Notes under the pieces: model-generated | Database searches by the model: none | Seen by the model: the letters and a program-made list of their open reading frames with translations, nothing else | What the model was told of the DNA's origin: nothing | Translations under genes and position numbers: made by a program | Part shown: one piece after another, positions 9,292 through 19,122 of the stretch | How positions within the stretch are numbered: position 1 is the first letter of the stretch | Layout: each line of letters begins with the position of its first letter | DNA from: Peribacillus deserti | GTDB lineage: Bacteria; Bacillota; Bacilli; Bacillales; DSM-1321 | Direction of reading: 5' to 3' | DNA length: 64,000 bases | Assembly: GCF_016909175.1 (NCBI RefSeq) | Contig: NZ_JAFBFI010000011.1 | Coordinates: forward strand, 1-64,000

Positions 9292-9901
9292 GAATATGTT
9301 TAATATTCTCCTTGTTTTCGTGCATGATCACATATTGGTCAAGATCCTGCTGATAATTAAAAATTTCAACTTCAAGCGGGCTTGGTTCATCATTAAATTT
9401 TTTCTTAAAGAAGTGATTGAAAAATAAAATCATACCTAATCCCAGTCCGATTGAATATGGAATCTGCATGATTAACGGTTTTGATATGTTTTTTCCGGTA
9501 ATTAGCCTGTACAGCTTTTGGTGCACTTCCTGCATGCTGACATCTTCGTGAAAATTCATAATGGCCATAGCTGCTCCAACAAATAATAAAACCCAGACTA
9601 TTATAAATAAGCCTAAAGAATGTGTTCTTCGCTTTATAATAACCTCTATTATGGTTTGGGACAGGCCAATTAACTGAATTTCAACATTAGGCTTTGAGTT
9701 TAGGATGGCCTTTATCAGCTTTGCAGAATCTAGAATAACCAGATTTTGATCTTCGGGAATTATGTGATAGATAACTACAGATTCAACTTCCCGTATTAAA
9801 GGTTCCGGGCCCACCAGTATGGCAATATCCTCCACTTTTATTTCCTTTTTATTTTCAACCTCAACACGATGGCGCATCTTGATGTATAAGATATTTTCCA
9901 C
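9281..9901 (-). CDS. spoVAA: Stage V sporulation protein AA
   Basis: About 206 residues: a cytoplasmic N-terminal domain (1-95), then two membrane segments (around 98-118 and 145-165) and an acidic C-terminal tail. It is the first gene of the forespore spoVA operon. I prefer the GTG at 9901, giving MENILYIKMRHRV, which aligns with the recalled start of the B. subtilis protein; an in-frame GTG at 9910 has its AGG too close. A sigma-G-type promoter lies just upstream. Confidence 0.85.
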   Translation of the reverse strand: MENILYIKMRHRVEVENKKEIKVEDIAILVGPEPLIREVESVVIYHIIPEDQNLVILDSAKLIKAILNSKPNVEIQLIGLSQTIIEVIIKRRTHSLGLFIIVWVLLFVGAAMAIMNFHEDVSMQEVHQKLYRLITGKNISKPLIMQIPYSIGLGLGMILFFNHFFKKKFNDEPSPLEVEIFNYQQDLDQYVIMHENKENIKHIHDH

Positions 9902-9938
9902 TTCCGCCACATCCTGTACTTTATATACTTTATATATT

Positions 9939-9968
9939 TAGTATGGTTGGCTTTAAAGCGAACATACA
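9939..9968 (-). promoter_or_regulatory. Sigma-G-type promoter of spoVA
   Basis: On the minus strand, TGTATG (9963-9968) and CATACTA (9939-9945) are separated by 17 bases. CATACTA is an exact sigma-G/F -10 and the -35 fits TGHATA at five of six positions. The spoVAA start lies 38 bases further on. spoVA is a known sigma-G operon. Confidence 0.75.
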
Positions 9969-9999
9969 AAACAACTTTGCAGACCAAAAATTGGAAGGG

Positions 10000-10258
10000 A
10001 TCCCCGAATTCTATCTTGTCCGATAGCAGGCAGGAAAAACGAATTGCAGCGAGAGGCACTCGCTTTTTGCGATGGGTTCGGGAGCCTCGTCTCACGTTTA
10101 TGCCTGCGGGGTTCTCCCACCCAATTCTCGCACAGGACATTGAATTACCATCCTCGAATTCTCACCGCACGAAGGAAATGTGAATGCATTTTCGAGGATC
10201 TCGCGCCTGCAGCGAAGATCAACATAGTGCCATAATCAACAATGAACTGTAACAAAGC
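10000..10258. repeat. Structured dispersed repeat between sigF and spoVAA
   Basis: This stretch is more GC-rich than its surroundings and has no credible gene. It has nested inverted repeats: TGTCC/GGACA (10017-10021, 10135-10139), GCAGGCA/TGCCTGC (10026-10032, 10101-10107), GCGAG/CTCGC (10049-10053, 10059-10063), and ATCCTCGAA/TTCGAGGAT (10150-10158, 10191-10199). It ends with a doubled ATCAACA motif. From memory the ATCAACA tail resembles an intergenic repeat scattered through several Bacillaceae genomes; that is recall, not a search. Confidence 0.6.
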
Positions 10259-10293
10259 CTAAAATCCCACCCTGAAAACAACGCCTCAAATAA

Positions 10294-10329
10294 AAAACCC
10301 GCAGATGATCACTCATCCATACGGGTTTT
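10294..10329 (-). terminator. Terminator of the sigF operon
   Basis: AAAACCCG (10294-10301) pairs with CGGGTTTT (10322-10329), with a T-run beyond on the minus strand. The stem includes the last codons and stop of sigF. Confidence 0.8.
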
Positions 10330-11067
10330 CATTTGTTTCAGAATTTTCTTTTCGAGTCTGGATACCTGAACCTGGGATATGCCGAGCCTTGATGCTACTT
10401 CTGACTGCGTCTGATCTTTATAGTATCTCAGGTATACAATAAGCCGTTCTCGTTCATCCAATTCTAGTATGGCTTCTTTCAAGGCTATTTTGTCAAACCA
10501 CTTAGATTCATTAGAATCTGCAATTTGGTCGAGCAGGGTAATGGGATCTCCATCATTTTCAAATACTGTTTCATGTATGGAGGATGGTGCCCTGCTTGCC
10601 TCCTGCGCCATAATAATTTCTTCAGGCGTAAGCTCTAAATATTCAGCGAGCTCATTCACTGACGGCACTCTTCCAATGTTTTTGGATAGTTCGTCTTTAG
10701 CTCTGCGGATTTTATTGGCCATTTCTTTTAATGAACGGCTCACCTTTACGGTACCATCGTCGCGAATAAACCGCTGGATTTCACCGATGATCATCGGTAC
10801 GGCATATGTGGAAAATTTTACTTCAAATGATAGATCAAATTTATCGACTGATTTCAGCAGCCCGATGCATCCAATTTGAAACAGATCATCTGGTTCATAG
10901 CCTCTGTTTAAGAATCTCTGGACGACAGACCATACCAGCCTTAAATTACTTTGGACAATTAATTCTCTTGCTCCCTGGTCTCCACTCTGGCTGCGCTTGA
11001 TCAAATCCCGGACTTCGTCATCCTTTAAATGCACCCTACTTTTTTCGTTTTTGACCTCCACATCCAT
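10309..11067 (-). CDS. sigF: RNA polymerase sporulation sigma factor F
   Basis: First forespore-specific sigma factor. The 252-residue protein has region 2 with DLFQIGCIGLLKSVDKFD and YAVPMIIGEIQRFIRDDG, region 3, and the C-terminal helix-turn-helix TQSEVASRLGISQVQVSRL of region 4. ATG 11067 (MDVEVKN) is chosen over an upstream TTG because AAGGAG is 8 bases away and the N terminus matches known SigF. It is the last gene of the spoIIAA-spoIIAB-sigF operon and is held inactive by SpoIIAB. Confidence 0.97.
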   Translation of the reverse strand: MDVEVKNEKSRVHLKDDEVRDLIKRSQSGDQGARELIVQSNLRLVWSVVQRFLNRGYEPDDLFQIGCIGLLKSVDKFDLSFEVKFSTYAVPMIIGEIQRFIRDDGTVKVSRSLKEMANKIRRAKDELSKNIGRVPSVNELAEYLELTPEEIIMAQEASRAPSSIHETVFENDGDPITLLDQIADSNESKWFDKIALKEAILELDERERLIVYLRYYKDQTQSEVASRLGISQVQVSRLEKKILKQMKTRMDE

Positions 11068-11079
11068 ATGCAAGTCTCC

Positions 11080-11520
11080 TTAATTGCAAAAAGCATTACT
11101 TTTCGTTAATTGCTTTTTTAATCTGATAATTGTTCCTTCACCCTTGTGTGAAATAACTTTTATGTCATCCATGAAGTTTTCCATAATGGTAAAGCCCATT
11201 CCTGAACGTTCTAGATCCGGCTTCGTTGTGAATAATGGCTGCCTGGCTTCTTCTACATCGTCAATTCCTATGCCTTCATCGCGTATGGTCAATTCCACGC
11301 TTTCTTCTTCAATGGTTACCGAAATATAAACAACACCTGCTGGGTCACTTTCATAGCCGTGGATGATGGAGTTTGTAACAGCCTCTGATACAACCGTTTT
11401 AATCTCTGTTAATTCATCCATTGTTGGATCCAGCTGGGCAATAAACGCCGCCACTGCAACACGGGCAAAGGATTCATTCTGGCTTAAAGCAGAAAATTGT
11501 AAATTCATCTCATTTTTCAT
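11080..11520 (-). CDS. spoIIAB: Anti-sigma F factor / SpoIIAA kinase
   Basis: Binds sigma-F and phosphorylates SpoIIAA using ATP. The 146-residue protein has the GHKL ATP fold: N-box [12 protein letters not shown]1 box RDEGIGI and G2 box GMGFTIM. It begins immediately after the spoIIAA stop and ends 12 bases before sigF, so the operon is tightly coupled. Confidence 0.97.
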   Translation of the reverse strand: MKNEMNLQFSALSQNESFARVAVAAFIAQLDPTMDELTEIKTVVSEAVTNSIIHGYESDPAGVVYISVTIEEESVELTIRDEGIGIDDVEEARQPLFTTKPDLERSGMGFTIMENFMDDIKVISHKGEGTIIRLKKQLTKSNAFCN

Positions 11521-11871
11521 CTAAGCAGCCCCCAATCTTTGTAAAGCATTTTCCTCTGATAATTCCAGTTTAATAATTTTAAATAATCCGGACATATCAA
11601 AAAGCCGCTTTACTGGTGGAGATATTGCACAAACGATCATTTCGCCATGTTTTTGCTTGATTTGTTTATATCTGCCCATAACTACACCGAGACCTGAACT
11701 ATCCATAAAACTTAATTCTTCAAGATTTAAAATAATGTGCTGTATTCCGTGCTTCTCAATGGCTGCAGATGCTTTTTCTTTTAACTCCTCTGCAGAATGG
11801 TGGTCAAGCTCTCCACTCAATCGAATGCACAGGATGTTATTCTTAATTTCCTGATTAATGAAAAGACTCAC
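11521..11871 (-). CDS. spoIIAA: Anti-sigma F factor antagonist
   Basis: STAS-domain protein of 116 residues. Its unphosphorylated form binds SpoIIAB and frees sigma-F in the forespore. The phospho-acceptor serine lies in the motif [12 protein letters not shown], at or near Ser58. It is the first gene of the spoIIA operon, with a candidate sigma-H promoter upstream. GGAGG precedes the start. Confidence 0.97.
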   Translation of the reverse strand: MSLFINQEIKNNILCIRLSGELDHHSAEELKEKASAAIEKHGIQHIILNLEELSFMDSSGLGVVMGRYKQIKQKHGEMIVCAISPPVKRLFDMSGLFKIIKLELSEENALQRLGAA

Positions 11872-11957
11872 TATTTACAGCCTCCTTCTCTGTCTTATAG
11901 TGAGTCAATTCTAGATAGTCTTTACATATTCCTTCAAGAGTGACAAAACTAGTGTGA

Positions 11958-11986
11958 ATTCTCGTATATTAGCGGGAATTACCTAT
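11958..11986 (-). promoter_or_regulatory. Candidate sigma-H promoter of spoIIA
   Basis: On the minus strand, ATAGGTAAT (11978-11986) resembles the sigma-H -35 (RWAGGANNT, one mismatch) and AGAAT (11958-11962) resembles the -10 (HGAAT). The spacing is 15 bases. spoIIA is a known sigma-H operon; the match is imperfect. Confidence 0.5.
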
Positions 11987-12012
11987 AATTAGACACTTCG
12001 GGAAATACCTCT

Positions 12013-13179
12013 TTATTCACTCTGGGTAAACATGCTGAAAGATTGTTTGAAGTTCTTCCACCAGCCCGCCTTTTGAATATTTCCATTAGCCACAATCGCT
12101 GACTCAGATATTGTTTTGCCATCTTTCATTACGAGGAGCGTTCCGATCCGTTCTCCTTTATATACAGGTGCTTTCAGGTTTTTATTAAGAACTAATTTTT
12201 TGGTGATCCCTTTTTTTGTTTCTCCTTTTTTAGCAAGTACAGAGATAGGTTCGCCCGTTACTCCTTCTACCGTATTCCTGCTGCCTTTACTGACGAATAT
12301 ATCTGTAAGCTTTTCCCCTCTTTTGTAAACTGGATAAGTTTGATAATGAGAGAAAGCAAAATCAAGCATAGCCGTAATCTGAGCATTGCGGTCTTTTGGT
12401 GTTGGTGCTCCAAATATTACCGCGATTACACGCATATTATTTTTCTTCGCAGTTGCAGTCAGGCAGTATTTAGCTTCTTGGGTAAATCCAGTCTTGAGTC
12501 CATCCACACCTGGATAAAATTTAACCAGTCTGTTTGTATTCACCAGCCAGAACTTTTTATCAGAGTCTTCACGGAGGTAGTCTTCATATGTACCGGTGAA
12601 TTTCGTTATTTTTCCATCATATTTTAATAGCTCTTTGGCCATCATCGCCATGTCAAAAGCGGTGCTGTAATGGTCCTTGGCAGGAAGACCCGTAGGATTT
12701 TGAAACTTTGTATGAGTTAGACCAAGTTCTTTAGCTCTATTGTTCATCATATCAACAAAGCCATCTACAGATCCGGCAATTCTTTCAGCCATTGCTACAG
12801 CAGCGTCATTTCCTGATCCGATCGCTATCCCTTTAAGCATTTGTTCAGCAGTCATTTCTTCGCCTGGTTCGAGAAAGATCTGTGAGCCTCCCATAGAAGC
12901 CGCATATTCGCTTGTACGAATTTTTTCATTCATGGAAAGCTTTCCTTTTTCAACCGCTTCCATGATTAGGAGCATAGTCATAATTTTTGTCATACTGGCT
13001 GGAGGCAGTTTTACGTGAGATTCCTTATCGTATAAAATTTTGCCAGTATCACGTTCTATTAAGATTGCGGACTTAGCCTTGTCAGCCAATTGTTCTGAAG
13101 AACCTTCAGCAAAACTTTTTGGCACACCAAGCCCAATTGAAACGAAGAAAAGGATTGCTACAACAAACATGCGTTTCAT
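12013..13179 (-). CDS. dacF: Sporulation D-alanyl-D-alanine carboxypeptidase DacF
   Basis: Penicillin-binding protein (388 residues) that trims peptide side chains of cortex peptidoglycan from the forespore side. It has a signal peptide (about 1-25, ending near SFAEG), the active-site SxxK as S62-M-T-K65, the SGN triad near residue 122, and KTG in DGLKTGFT. A C-terminal beta-rich domain ends in an amphipathic helix (WWKNFKQSF) for membrane attachment. GGAGG lies 8 bases before the ATG. It is upstream of spoIIAA, as in B. subtilis. Confidence 0.93.
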   Translation of the reverse strand: MKRMFVVAILFFVSIGLGVPKSFAEGSSEQLADKAKSAILIERDTGKILYDKESHVKLPPASMTKIMTMLLIMEAVEKGKLSMNEKIRTSEYAASMGGSQIFLEPGEEMTAEQMLKGIAIGSGNDAAVAMAERIAGSVDGFVDMMNNRAKELGLTHTKFQNPTGLPAKDHYSTAFDMAMMAKELLKYDGKITKFTGTYEDYLREDSDKKFWLVNTNRLVKFYPGVDGLKTGFTQEAKYCLTATAKKNNMRVIAVIFGAPTPKDRNAQITAMLDFAFSHYQTYPVYKRGEKLTDIFVSKGSRNTVEGVTGEPISVLAKKGETKKGITKKLVLNKNLKAPVYKGERIGTLLVMKDGKTISESAIVANGNIQKAGWWKNFKQSFSMFTQSE

Positions 13180-13499
13180 GCCATACCCTCCTATTATCGA
13201 TTGGAATTTTCGAGAACCTATGAATTTTAACTAACAGCCTTCATTTTTTCCATATTATCCAGTTTTATACAAGAAACCAGGCAGGAGCGGAAGAATTATT
13301 TCTTTTACCGGAAGGTCTGTTGATATACTCACATCGGAGGTTTGGAAAAACTGTTTATCAGTACTTTAGCCGTGAAAAATAATGATCTTTTAGAAAAAAG
13401 CGTTAAACAGCGGGACTTTTTAGCTTATTAATGTAGGTTTTATTGCTAAATATGGAATTGGAAGGTTTTAGTATTCGCTATCATGGTGAGCTGATAAGC

Positions 13500-13547
13500 T
13501 TTACGAGGGATAATTGCAGCTTTATGGGGAAAAAAATTTACGAGGGG
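13500..13547 (-). repeat. Short type-A periodic array past pdp
   Basis: Read on the minus strand, three motifs CCCCTCGTAAA, CCCCATAAA and CCCTCGTAAA occur at 13537-13547, 13521-13529 and 13500-13509, spaced 16 and 21 bases apart. They match the array at 6272-6383. They lie 65 bases past the pdp terminator in the pdp-sense orientation. The rest of 13180-13610 holds no gene that I can see. Confidence 0.6.
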
Positions 13548-13611
13548 TAAATGGAAGCTTTTAAGGCATCCCTGAATTTCAAGACCAAACAAATTGTCTC
13601 CAAGGTTTAAA

Positions 13612-13645
13612 AAGGCTCCTCCACAGCAGTCTGTGAAGGAGCCTT
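13612..13645 (-). terminator. Intrinsic terminator of deoB-punA-pdp
   Basis: AAGGCTCCTCCACAG (13612-13626) pairs with CTGTGAAGGAGCCTT (13631-13645) with one mismatch around a four-base loop. On the minus strand it continues into TTTAAACC. Confidence 0.8.
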
Positions 13646-13649
13646 CTAT

Positions 13650-14954
13650 TTAAATTGTAATTTCCTCATAAACAAGCACTGGTTTTTGTACTGGATGTTT
13701 TGTTAGTTTTATATTCTCAAGCAGCAGGCTTTTAACCTTGCTGATGTCTTCAAAGTTACTGTGAACGGTAACAAGAGAGTCACCTTTCTCAACACGATCA
13801 CCTATCTTCTTATTGAGCATAAGGCCTACTGCCAAATCGATTTCAGATTCTTTAGTAGCTCTTCCTGCTCCGAGAAGCATTGCGGCTGTACCGATTTCAT
13901 CTGCTGTCATTTCTGAGACATAACCATCTTCCTGTGCCTCTACTTCTATCATATATTTTGCCTGCGGAAGTTTCTCAGGCTGGTCGACAACAGAAGAATC
14001 GCCGCCCTGTGATTCGAGAAACGTCTTGAATGTTTGAAGTCCTGAACCATCCTTCATTGTTTGGACCAGTTTTTCTCTTGCTTCTTCTAAGGAATCCGCC
14101 TTCTCCGCAAGAACCACCATATGGCTTCCTAATGTCAGACAGAGTTCCGTTAAGTCTTCAGGACCCTCGCCTTTCAGCGTATCAATGGCTTCTTTCACTT
14201 CTAAAGCATTTCCAATCGCATATCCCAGCGGCTGGCTCATGTCCGAAATAACAGCCATCGTTTTTCTGCCTACATTGTTTCCGATGCTTACCATAGCACT
14301 TGCTAAGGCCCGTGAATCTTCAAGCGTTTTCATAAATGCTCCAGCACCTGTTTTAACATCTAAAACAATCGCGTCAGCCCCTGCTGCAATTTTCTTTGAC
14401 ATGATGGAGCCGGCAATCAGCGGAATGCTGTCTACCGTAGCGGTTACATCACGTAAAGCGTATAATTTCTTGTCTGCAGGAGTAAGATTTCCGCTTTGGC
14501 CGATCACAGCAATTCGATTTTTATTAACAAGATCAATAAATTCTTGATTTTCTATTTCAACATGGAAGCCGGCAACAGATTCTAATTTATCTATTGTGCC
14601 CCCTGTATGCCCTAGGCCGCGTCCTGACATTTTTGCCACCGGAACACCCAGTGCCGCTACAAGAGGTCCTAGCACAAGTGTAGTTGTGTCACCTACACCG
14701 CCAGTACTGTGTTTATCCACTTTTATTCCCTTAATTGGAGACAAATCAATCTGGTCACCTGATTGAACCATCGCCATAGTGAGGTCCGCTCTTTCCTGAT
14801 GGGTCATATCTTTAAAATAAATAGCCATGGACAAGGCACTCATTTGATAGTCAGGAATAGAACCATCTGTATATCCGTTAATGATAAATTGGATTTCTTC
14901 GGCAGAAAGTTCTCCGCCATCTCGTTTCTTTTCAATTAAATCGACCATTCTCAC
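13650..14954 (-). CDS. pdp: Pyrimidine-nucleoside phosphorylase
   Basis: Phosphorolysis of uridine, thymidine and deoxyuridine to the base plus (deoxy)ribose 1-phosphate. The 434-residue product carries the family signature around [17 protein letters not shown] and the phosphate-binding KHSTGGVGD. The GTG at 14954 (reading [10 protein letters not shown]) matches the recalled B. subtilis start and has a GGTG element 6 bases upstream. Third gene after deoB and punA, giving a nucleoside salvage cassette whose sugar phosphates pass to DeoB. Confidence 0.93.
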   Translation of the reverse strand: MRMVDLIEKKRDGGELSAEEIQFIINGYTDGSIPDYQMSALSMAIYFKDMTHQERADLTMAMVQSGDQIDLSPIKGIKVDKHSTGGVGDTTTLVLGPLVAALGVPVAKMSGRGLGHTGGTIDKLESVAGFHVEIENQEFIDLVNKNRIAVIGQSGNLTPADKKLYALRDVTATVDSIPLIAGSIMSKKIAAGADAIVLDVKTGAGAFMKTLEDSRALASAMVSIGNNVGRKTMAVISDMSQPLGYAIGNALEVKEAIDTLKGEGPEDLTELCLTLGSHMVVLAEKADSLEEAREKLVQTMKDGSGLQTFKTFLESQGGDSSVVDQPEKLPQAKYMIEVEAQEDGYVSEMTADEIGTAAMLLGAGRATKESEIDLAVGLMLNKKIGDRVEKGDSLVTVHSNFEDISKVKSLLLENIKLTKHPVQKPVLVYEEITI

Positions 14955-15023
14955 TAAAATCACCACTTTTAATTATTTAAACTGCTATTAATAGTATTGC
15001 TGAAAGATGACAGCCGCTGAAAA

Positions 15024-15839
15024 TTAAGGAAGTTCTTTAACAATTTCTTTAATCAGGTTCAGGAAGCTAGATTTTACTTTTTCAGTAGTTTCTATTACTT
15101 CATCGTGTGAAAGAGGCTGATCTAGAATTCCCGCTGCCATATTGGTTATACAAGAAATACCCAGCACGGAAATGCCGGAATGACGGGCCACAATAACCTC
15201 CGGCACCGTAGACATTCCTACAGCGTCTCCTCCAAGAACCCGGACCATTCTCACTTCAGCAGGAGTTTCATATGTTGGTCCTGACAGACCCGCATAGATG
15301 CCTTCTTTTATAGAAAGACCCAGGCTAGCAGCAGCCTTTTTAGCTATATGCTGATATTCTTTGGAATATGCTTCAGACATATCCGGAAATCTAACGCCGA
15401 ATTTATTATCATTAGGACCGATTAAAGGGTTCGTCCCTGTGAAATTTATATGATCTGTTATGATCATTAAATCTCCTGCTTCAAAGCTTTCGTTGACTCC
15501 TCCTGCAGCATTTGTAACAATGATCTTTTCTACACCCAATAGCTTCATAACGCGGACTGGAAAAGTAACCTGGTCCATCGTATATCCTTCATAAAAATGA
15601 AATCTGCCCTGCATGGCTATTACTTTCTTTCCGGACAAGTCGCCATAAACCAGCTGGCCTGCATGCCCCTCAACAGTAGACACCGGAAAATTAGGAATTT
15701 CTTCGTATGGAATTTTCACTTCATTTTCAATTTCATTAGCAAGAACGCCAAGTCCTGATCCTAAAATAAGACCGATGACAGGGGCATCCTGAAATTTTTG
15801 TTTTAAATAATCGGCTGCCTCGTTTAATTTTTCATACAT
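15024..15839 (-). CDS. punA: Purine-nucleoside phosphorylase
   Basis: Trimeric guanosine/inosine-specific phosphorylase (271 residues). Motifs include [12 protein letters not shown], the phosphate and base sites GRFHFYEGY and [18 protein letters not shown], and [12 protein letters not shown]. It starts 3 bases after the deoB stop, so the pair is translationally coupled. Its product ribose 1-phosphate is the substrate of DeoB. Confidence 0.95.
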   Translation of the reverse strand: MYEKLNEAADYLKQKFQDAPVIGLILGSGLGVLANEIENEVKIPYEEIPNFPVSTVEGHAGQLVYGDLSGKKVIAMQGRFHFYEGYTMDQVTFPVRVMKLLGVEKIIVTNAAGGVNESFEAGDLMIITDHINFTGTNPLIGPNDNKFGVRFPDMSEAYSKEYQHIAKKAAASLGLSIKEGIYAGLSGPTYETPAEVRMVRVLGGDAVGMSTVPEVIVARHSGISVLGISCITNMAAGILDQPLSHDEVIETTEKVKSSFLNLIKEIVKELP

Positions 15840-15842
15840 GGT

Positions 15843-17042
15843 TTATTTCTCCTCTCCCTGGATTTCAGCTAAGAAACTCTTGCCATGCTCGGGCAGATTC
15901 ACATTAAAATTATCCGCAATCGTTGCCCCTATATCAGCAAAAGTTTCTTTGACTGAAAGCTCCTTCCCTTTCTGTATCCCCTTATAATGAACGATTAAAG
16001 GAACATACTCACGTGTATGGTCTGTTCCAGGATGCACTGGGTCATTGCCATGGTCTGCCGTAATAATAAGCAGGTCGTCATCCTTCATTTTTCCTAATAC
16101 CTCTGGCAGCCTGGCATCGAATTCCTCAAGCGCTTTTCCGTATCCAATTGGATCACGCCTATGGCCGAAAGCGGCATCAAAATCAACCAGATTCAAAAAG
16201 CTTAAACCGGTAAAATCCATATCAAGTGTATGATTTAATTTATCCATGCCATCCATGTTAGAGGTGGTCCTAAAGGAGTCTGTAATTCCTTCCCCATCAT
16301 AGATATCAGATATTTTCCCAATCGAAAGTACATCCAGCCCTGCATCCTTTAATTCATTCATCACTGTGCGGCCGAACGGCTTAAGTGCATAATCATGCCG
16401 ATTTGGAGTCCGTTTAAAGTGATCCGGCTCGCCGACAAATGGTCTTGCGATGACCCTTCCCACCATATATTCTTCTTTTAATGTCATCTCACGTGCTATT
16501 TTACAAATCTTATACAATTCATCAAGGGACACAATGTCTTCATGCGCTGCAATTTGCAATACAGAGTCCGCTGATGTATACACGATTAACGCTCCTGTTT
16601 CCATATGCTCTTTCCCAAGTTCATCTAGAATTTCCGTGCCGCTTGCAGGCTTGTTCCCAATGATTTTTCTTCCTGTTCGTGCTTCCAGCTCCTGAATAAG
16701 CTCTGCAGGAAAGCCTTCAGGAAAAACTTGAAACGGCGTTTGTATATGAAGGCCCATGATTTCCCAATGCCCGGTCATAGTATCTTTTCCATTAGAAGCT
16801 TCCTTCATCTTTGTAAAGTAGGCTTTTGGATTTTCCGCTTTTTGAATACCCTGGATCGCTTTGATATTAGAAAGTCCAAGCTCTGCCATGACAGGCATGT
16901 TTAGACCATTCATCCGCTCAGCAATATGCCCCAGTGTATCAGCACCTTCATCACCGAACCTTTTAGCGTCCGGAGCCTCGCCAATACCAACCGAATCCAT
17001 GACAACCAAAAAGACCCGTTTGAATTTTTTGTTTTGTTCCAT
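15843..17042 (-). CDS. deoB: Phosphopentomutase
   Basis: Interconverts (deoxy)ribose 1- and 5-phosphate. The 399-residue metalloenzyme belongs to the alkaline-phosphatase superfamily. Metal-site motifs are [14 protein letters not shown] at the N terminus and [19 protein letters not shown] at the C terminus; the nucleophile is the Thr of [18 protein letters not shown] precedes ATG 17042; a longer in-frame start is rejected because it would cross that site. First gene of deoB-punA-pdp. Confidence 0.95.
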   Translation of the reverse strand: MEQNKKFKRVFLVVMDSVGIGEAPDAKRFGDEGADTLGHIAERMNGLNMPVMAELGLSNIKAIQGIQKAENPKAYFTKMKEASNGKDTMTGHWEIMGLHIQTPFQVFPEGFPAELIQELEARTGRKIIGNKPASGTEILDELGKEHMETGALIVYTSADSVLQIAAHEDIVSLDELYKICKIAREMTLKEEYMVGRVIARPFVGEPDHFKRTPNRHDYALKPFGRTVMNELKDAGLDVLSIGKISDIYDGEGITDSFRTTSNMDGMDKLNHTLDMDFTGLSFLNLVDFDAAFGHRRDPIGYGKALEEFDARLPEVLGKMKDDDLLIITADHGNDPVHPGTDHTREYVPLIVHYKGIQKGKELSVKETFADIGATIADNFNVNLPEHGKSFLAEIQGEEK

Positions 17043-17123
17043 ACAATCTCCTCCAAATCTGTTAAACATCTTTCGTATTTTACTTGTATGTTACCCACAG
17101 GATTGTAATTTAACCGATTAGAT

Positions 17124-17151
17124 TATGTAAAAAGTCAGAAGTCTGACAACC
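17124..17151 (-). promoter_or_regulatory. deoB promoter with overlapping palindrome
   Basis: On the minus strand, TTGTCA and CATAAT are 16 bases apart and fit a sigma-A promoter. The interrupted palindrome GTCAGA-AG-TCTGAC at 17134-17147 covers part of the -35 and the spacer, as expected of a repressor site. The regulator is not in the window. Confidence 0.5.
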
Positions 17152-17295
17152 TCATTTTATACGAAGGCAGGTGTATAGGACAATCAAAAATTTATAAAAT
17201 AGTCCGCTTTTATTTCATTCCCAGCCAGAACTTCCTGGTTCATGACTCCTCTCAATCGTTCATAGCCCTGGCTTTAAAGTATTTAGTATAGAAAA

Positions 17296-17331
17296 AAGCA
17301 GCCGAACATTATCGGCTGCTTGCTCTTAAAG
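17296..17331 (-). terminator. Intrinsic terminator of xerD
   Basis: GCAGCCGA / TCGGCTGC hairpin with a 6-base loop just past the xerD stop. On the minus strand it is followed by a T-rich tract (TTTTTTCT). Confidence 0.8.
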
Positions 17332-17340
17332 TCTATTAAA

Positions 17341-18234
17341 CTATGCCCTTGGATGAAATTTCGTATATACATCTTTCAGCCTGACATTGGTAACATGCGT
17401 ATAAATCTGGGTGGTTGAAATGTCAGCGTGGCCGAGCATTTCCTGGACCGCCCTGAGGTCGGCCCCATTGATCAGCAGATGAGTTGCAAAGGAATGCCTT
17501 AGAGTATGAGGTGTAAGCTCTTTCTCAATCTTCGCTTCCTGTGCTAGTTTTTTTAGTATTTTCCAATAACCCTGCCTTGTGAGCTTGCTGCCATGATGAT
17601 TTAAAAAGAGCGAATCATTTTTGTTTTTCTTTTTCACGAGCAATGGGCGCCCCTTATTGAGATAAACATCAATCGCTTGAAGTGCAGCCTGTCCGATTGG
17701 AATGATTCTTTCTTTATTTCCTTTTCCTATGCATCTCACAAACCCCATGGATGCATGTACATCCGTCAGCTCTAGTGAGATCAGTTCGCTCACACGCATA
17801 CCAGTCGCATATAGAACTTCGAGCATGGCTTTGTCCCGGAGGCCTAATGGACTGTTAGTCTTTGGGGCACCGAGCAGCGCCTCCACTTCTTCCATACTCA
17901 GCACCTTTGGCAGACTTCTTTCGGCTTGAGGACTTTCAATATGTACAGAAGGATCGTGGTCTGCCGCTTTTTCCCTGAGCAAAAATTGGTGAAAAGAACG
18001 AATGGAGGCGATGTGACGTGCAAGAGTTTTGGATGACTTCCCCTGCCCTTTTAAATGTGACAGAAAGTGGATGATGCCAGCGCGCTGACAGCTGTTCCAA
18101 TCTTGTATCTGTTCCACATTTACTAGGAATTTCAAATAAGACTTTAAATCTCGTTCATAGGAGATGATCGTATTATGTGAGAGCCCCTTTTCCACTGTAA
18201 GAAAATGAAGAAAGTCTCGTACTTGGTCCTGCAT
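17341..18234 (-). CDS. xerD: Site-specific tyrosine recombinase XerD
   Basis: Resolves chromosome dimers at dif together with XerC. The 297-residue protein has an N-terminal SAM-like DNA-binding domain (1-90) and a C-terminal catalytic domain. Active-site residues are visible: the first Arg in [10 protein letters not shown]-x-x-R in [10 protein letters not shown], and the His and Tyr in [18 protein letters not shown] 18234 follows GGGGAG at 8 bases, inside the end of yqzK. The gene order fur-yqzK-xerD-deoB is conserved with B. subtilis. Confidence 0.95.
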   Translation of the reverse strand: MQDQVRDFLHFLTVEKGLSHNTIISYERDLKSYLKFLVNVEQIQDWNSCQRAGIIHFLSHLKGQGKSSKTLARHIASIRSFHQFLLREKAADHDPSVHIESPQAERSLPKVLSMEEVEALLGAPKTNSPLGLRDKAMLEVLYATGMRVSELISLELTDVHASMGFVRCIGKGNKERIIPIGQAALQAIDVYLNKGRPLLVKKKNKNDSLFLNHHGSKLTRQGYWKILKKLAQEAKIEKELTPHTLRHSFATHLLINGADLRAVQEMLGHADISTTQIYTHVTNVRLKDVYTKFHPRA

Positions 18235-18239
18235 TCATT

Positions 18240-18467
18240 TTACTCCCCATTCTTATAGAACAGCAGCAGCCGGTCAAACCAATTTCCTTCAGAAGATTGA
18301 ACTGAGTTTGATACCTTTATTGCTGTCCCTTTTGGTTCATCATACCGATGGTAATCTTCATATTCCTGGTTGAGCCAGATCATACCGAAATAAAAGAGCA
18401 TCGTGAAACTAACAAATAATATAAATACCTTCGCCGTATGAAAAATTAAATTGGCAGAATACTTCAT
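18240..18467 (-). CDS. yqzK: YqzK-like small membrane protein (DUF4227)
   Basis: 75-residue protein with one membrane segment (about residues 12-33, VFILFVSFTMLFYFGMIWL), then an acidic outer part (NQEYEDYHRYDEP). It sits between fur and xerD, as in B. subtilis, and its stop is 5 bases before xerD. Function unknown; co-transcription with xerD is likely. Confidence 0.8.
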   Translation of the reverse strand: MKYSANLIFHTAKVFILFVSFTMLFYFGMIWLNQEYEDYHRYDEPKGTAIKVSNSVQSSEGNWFDRLLLFYKNGE

Positions 18468-18604
18468 AGGACAGCCCTCCGTTCTTATACTAATTCAATC
18501 TATGCCCAGACAGACAAGATTTATACCTGAGAACGGTGCCCTTAGCCTAATTAAAATTCATACTAATAAACCTTTTCCAAAAAAGAGGAAAAGGCTGATC
18601 CTAA

Positions 18605-19090
18605 TTATAAGGTTATGTTTATAGGAGATTGGGAATCTTCAGCATTCTCCATTTTCGCCTGGCATCTGTGGCAGATACCGTGAAATGTCAGCCTGTGATC
18701 CTTAATCTTAAAATTCCAGTCACGCTCAACAACTGTTTCTACTTCACCCAGTAAATCTTCCTGGATTTCGTCTACAGCGCCGCATTCTATACATACCAAA
18801 TGATGGTGGAAATGAGCCGCTCCTTCTTGTCTCAAGTCATAGCGGGATACTCCGTCACCAAAGTTGATTTTGTCAACGATCTTTAGTTCAGTTAATAATT
18901 CAAGTGTCCGATATACAGTTGCCAATCCAATTTCCGGCGACTTCTCTTTTACTAGGAGGTACACATCTTCTGCACTTAAATGATCCTCTTCGTTTTCAAG
19001 CAAAACCCGGACGGTAGCTTCTCGTTGAGGAGTTAATTTATAACTGGACGAGTGCAACAGTTTTTTTATTCTTTCTATCCTGCTTTCCAT
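18605..19090 (-). CDS. fur: Ferric uptake regulator
   Basis: Iron-responsive repressor. The 161-residue protein has the N-terminal winged helix (YKLTPQREATVRVLL, GLATVYRTLELL) and the C-terminal metal and dimer domain with HFHHHLVCIECG and the second Cys pair CHRC. These features could also suit PerR or Zur, but the position beside spoIIM, yqzK and xerD is that of fur. A sigma-A promoter and a PerR-like box lie upstream, which fits the known control of fur by PerR. Confidence 0.92.
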   Translation of the reverse strand: MESRIERIKKLLHSSSYKLTPQREATVRVLLENEEDHLSAEDVYLLVKEKSPEIGLATVYRTLELLTELKIVDKINFGDGVSRYDLRQEGAAHFHHHLVCIECGAVDEIQEDLLGEVETVVERDWNFKIKDHRLTFHGICHRCQAKMENAEDSQSPINITL

Positions 19091-19122
19091 AACTTTCTCC
19101 CTCCCTCGCCGCTGTCTTTCTT

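Noticed and set aside
9838-10235. Three frames of 63-100 codons between sigF and spoVAA
   Set aside because: They run through nested inverted repeats and the spoVA promoter; composition looks non-coding.
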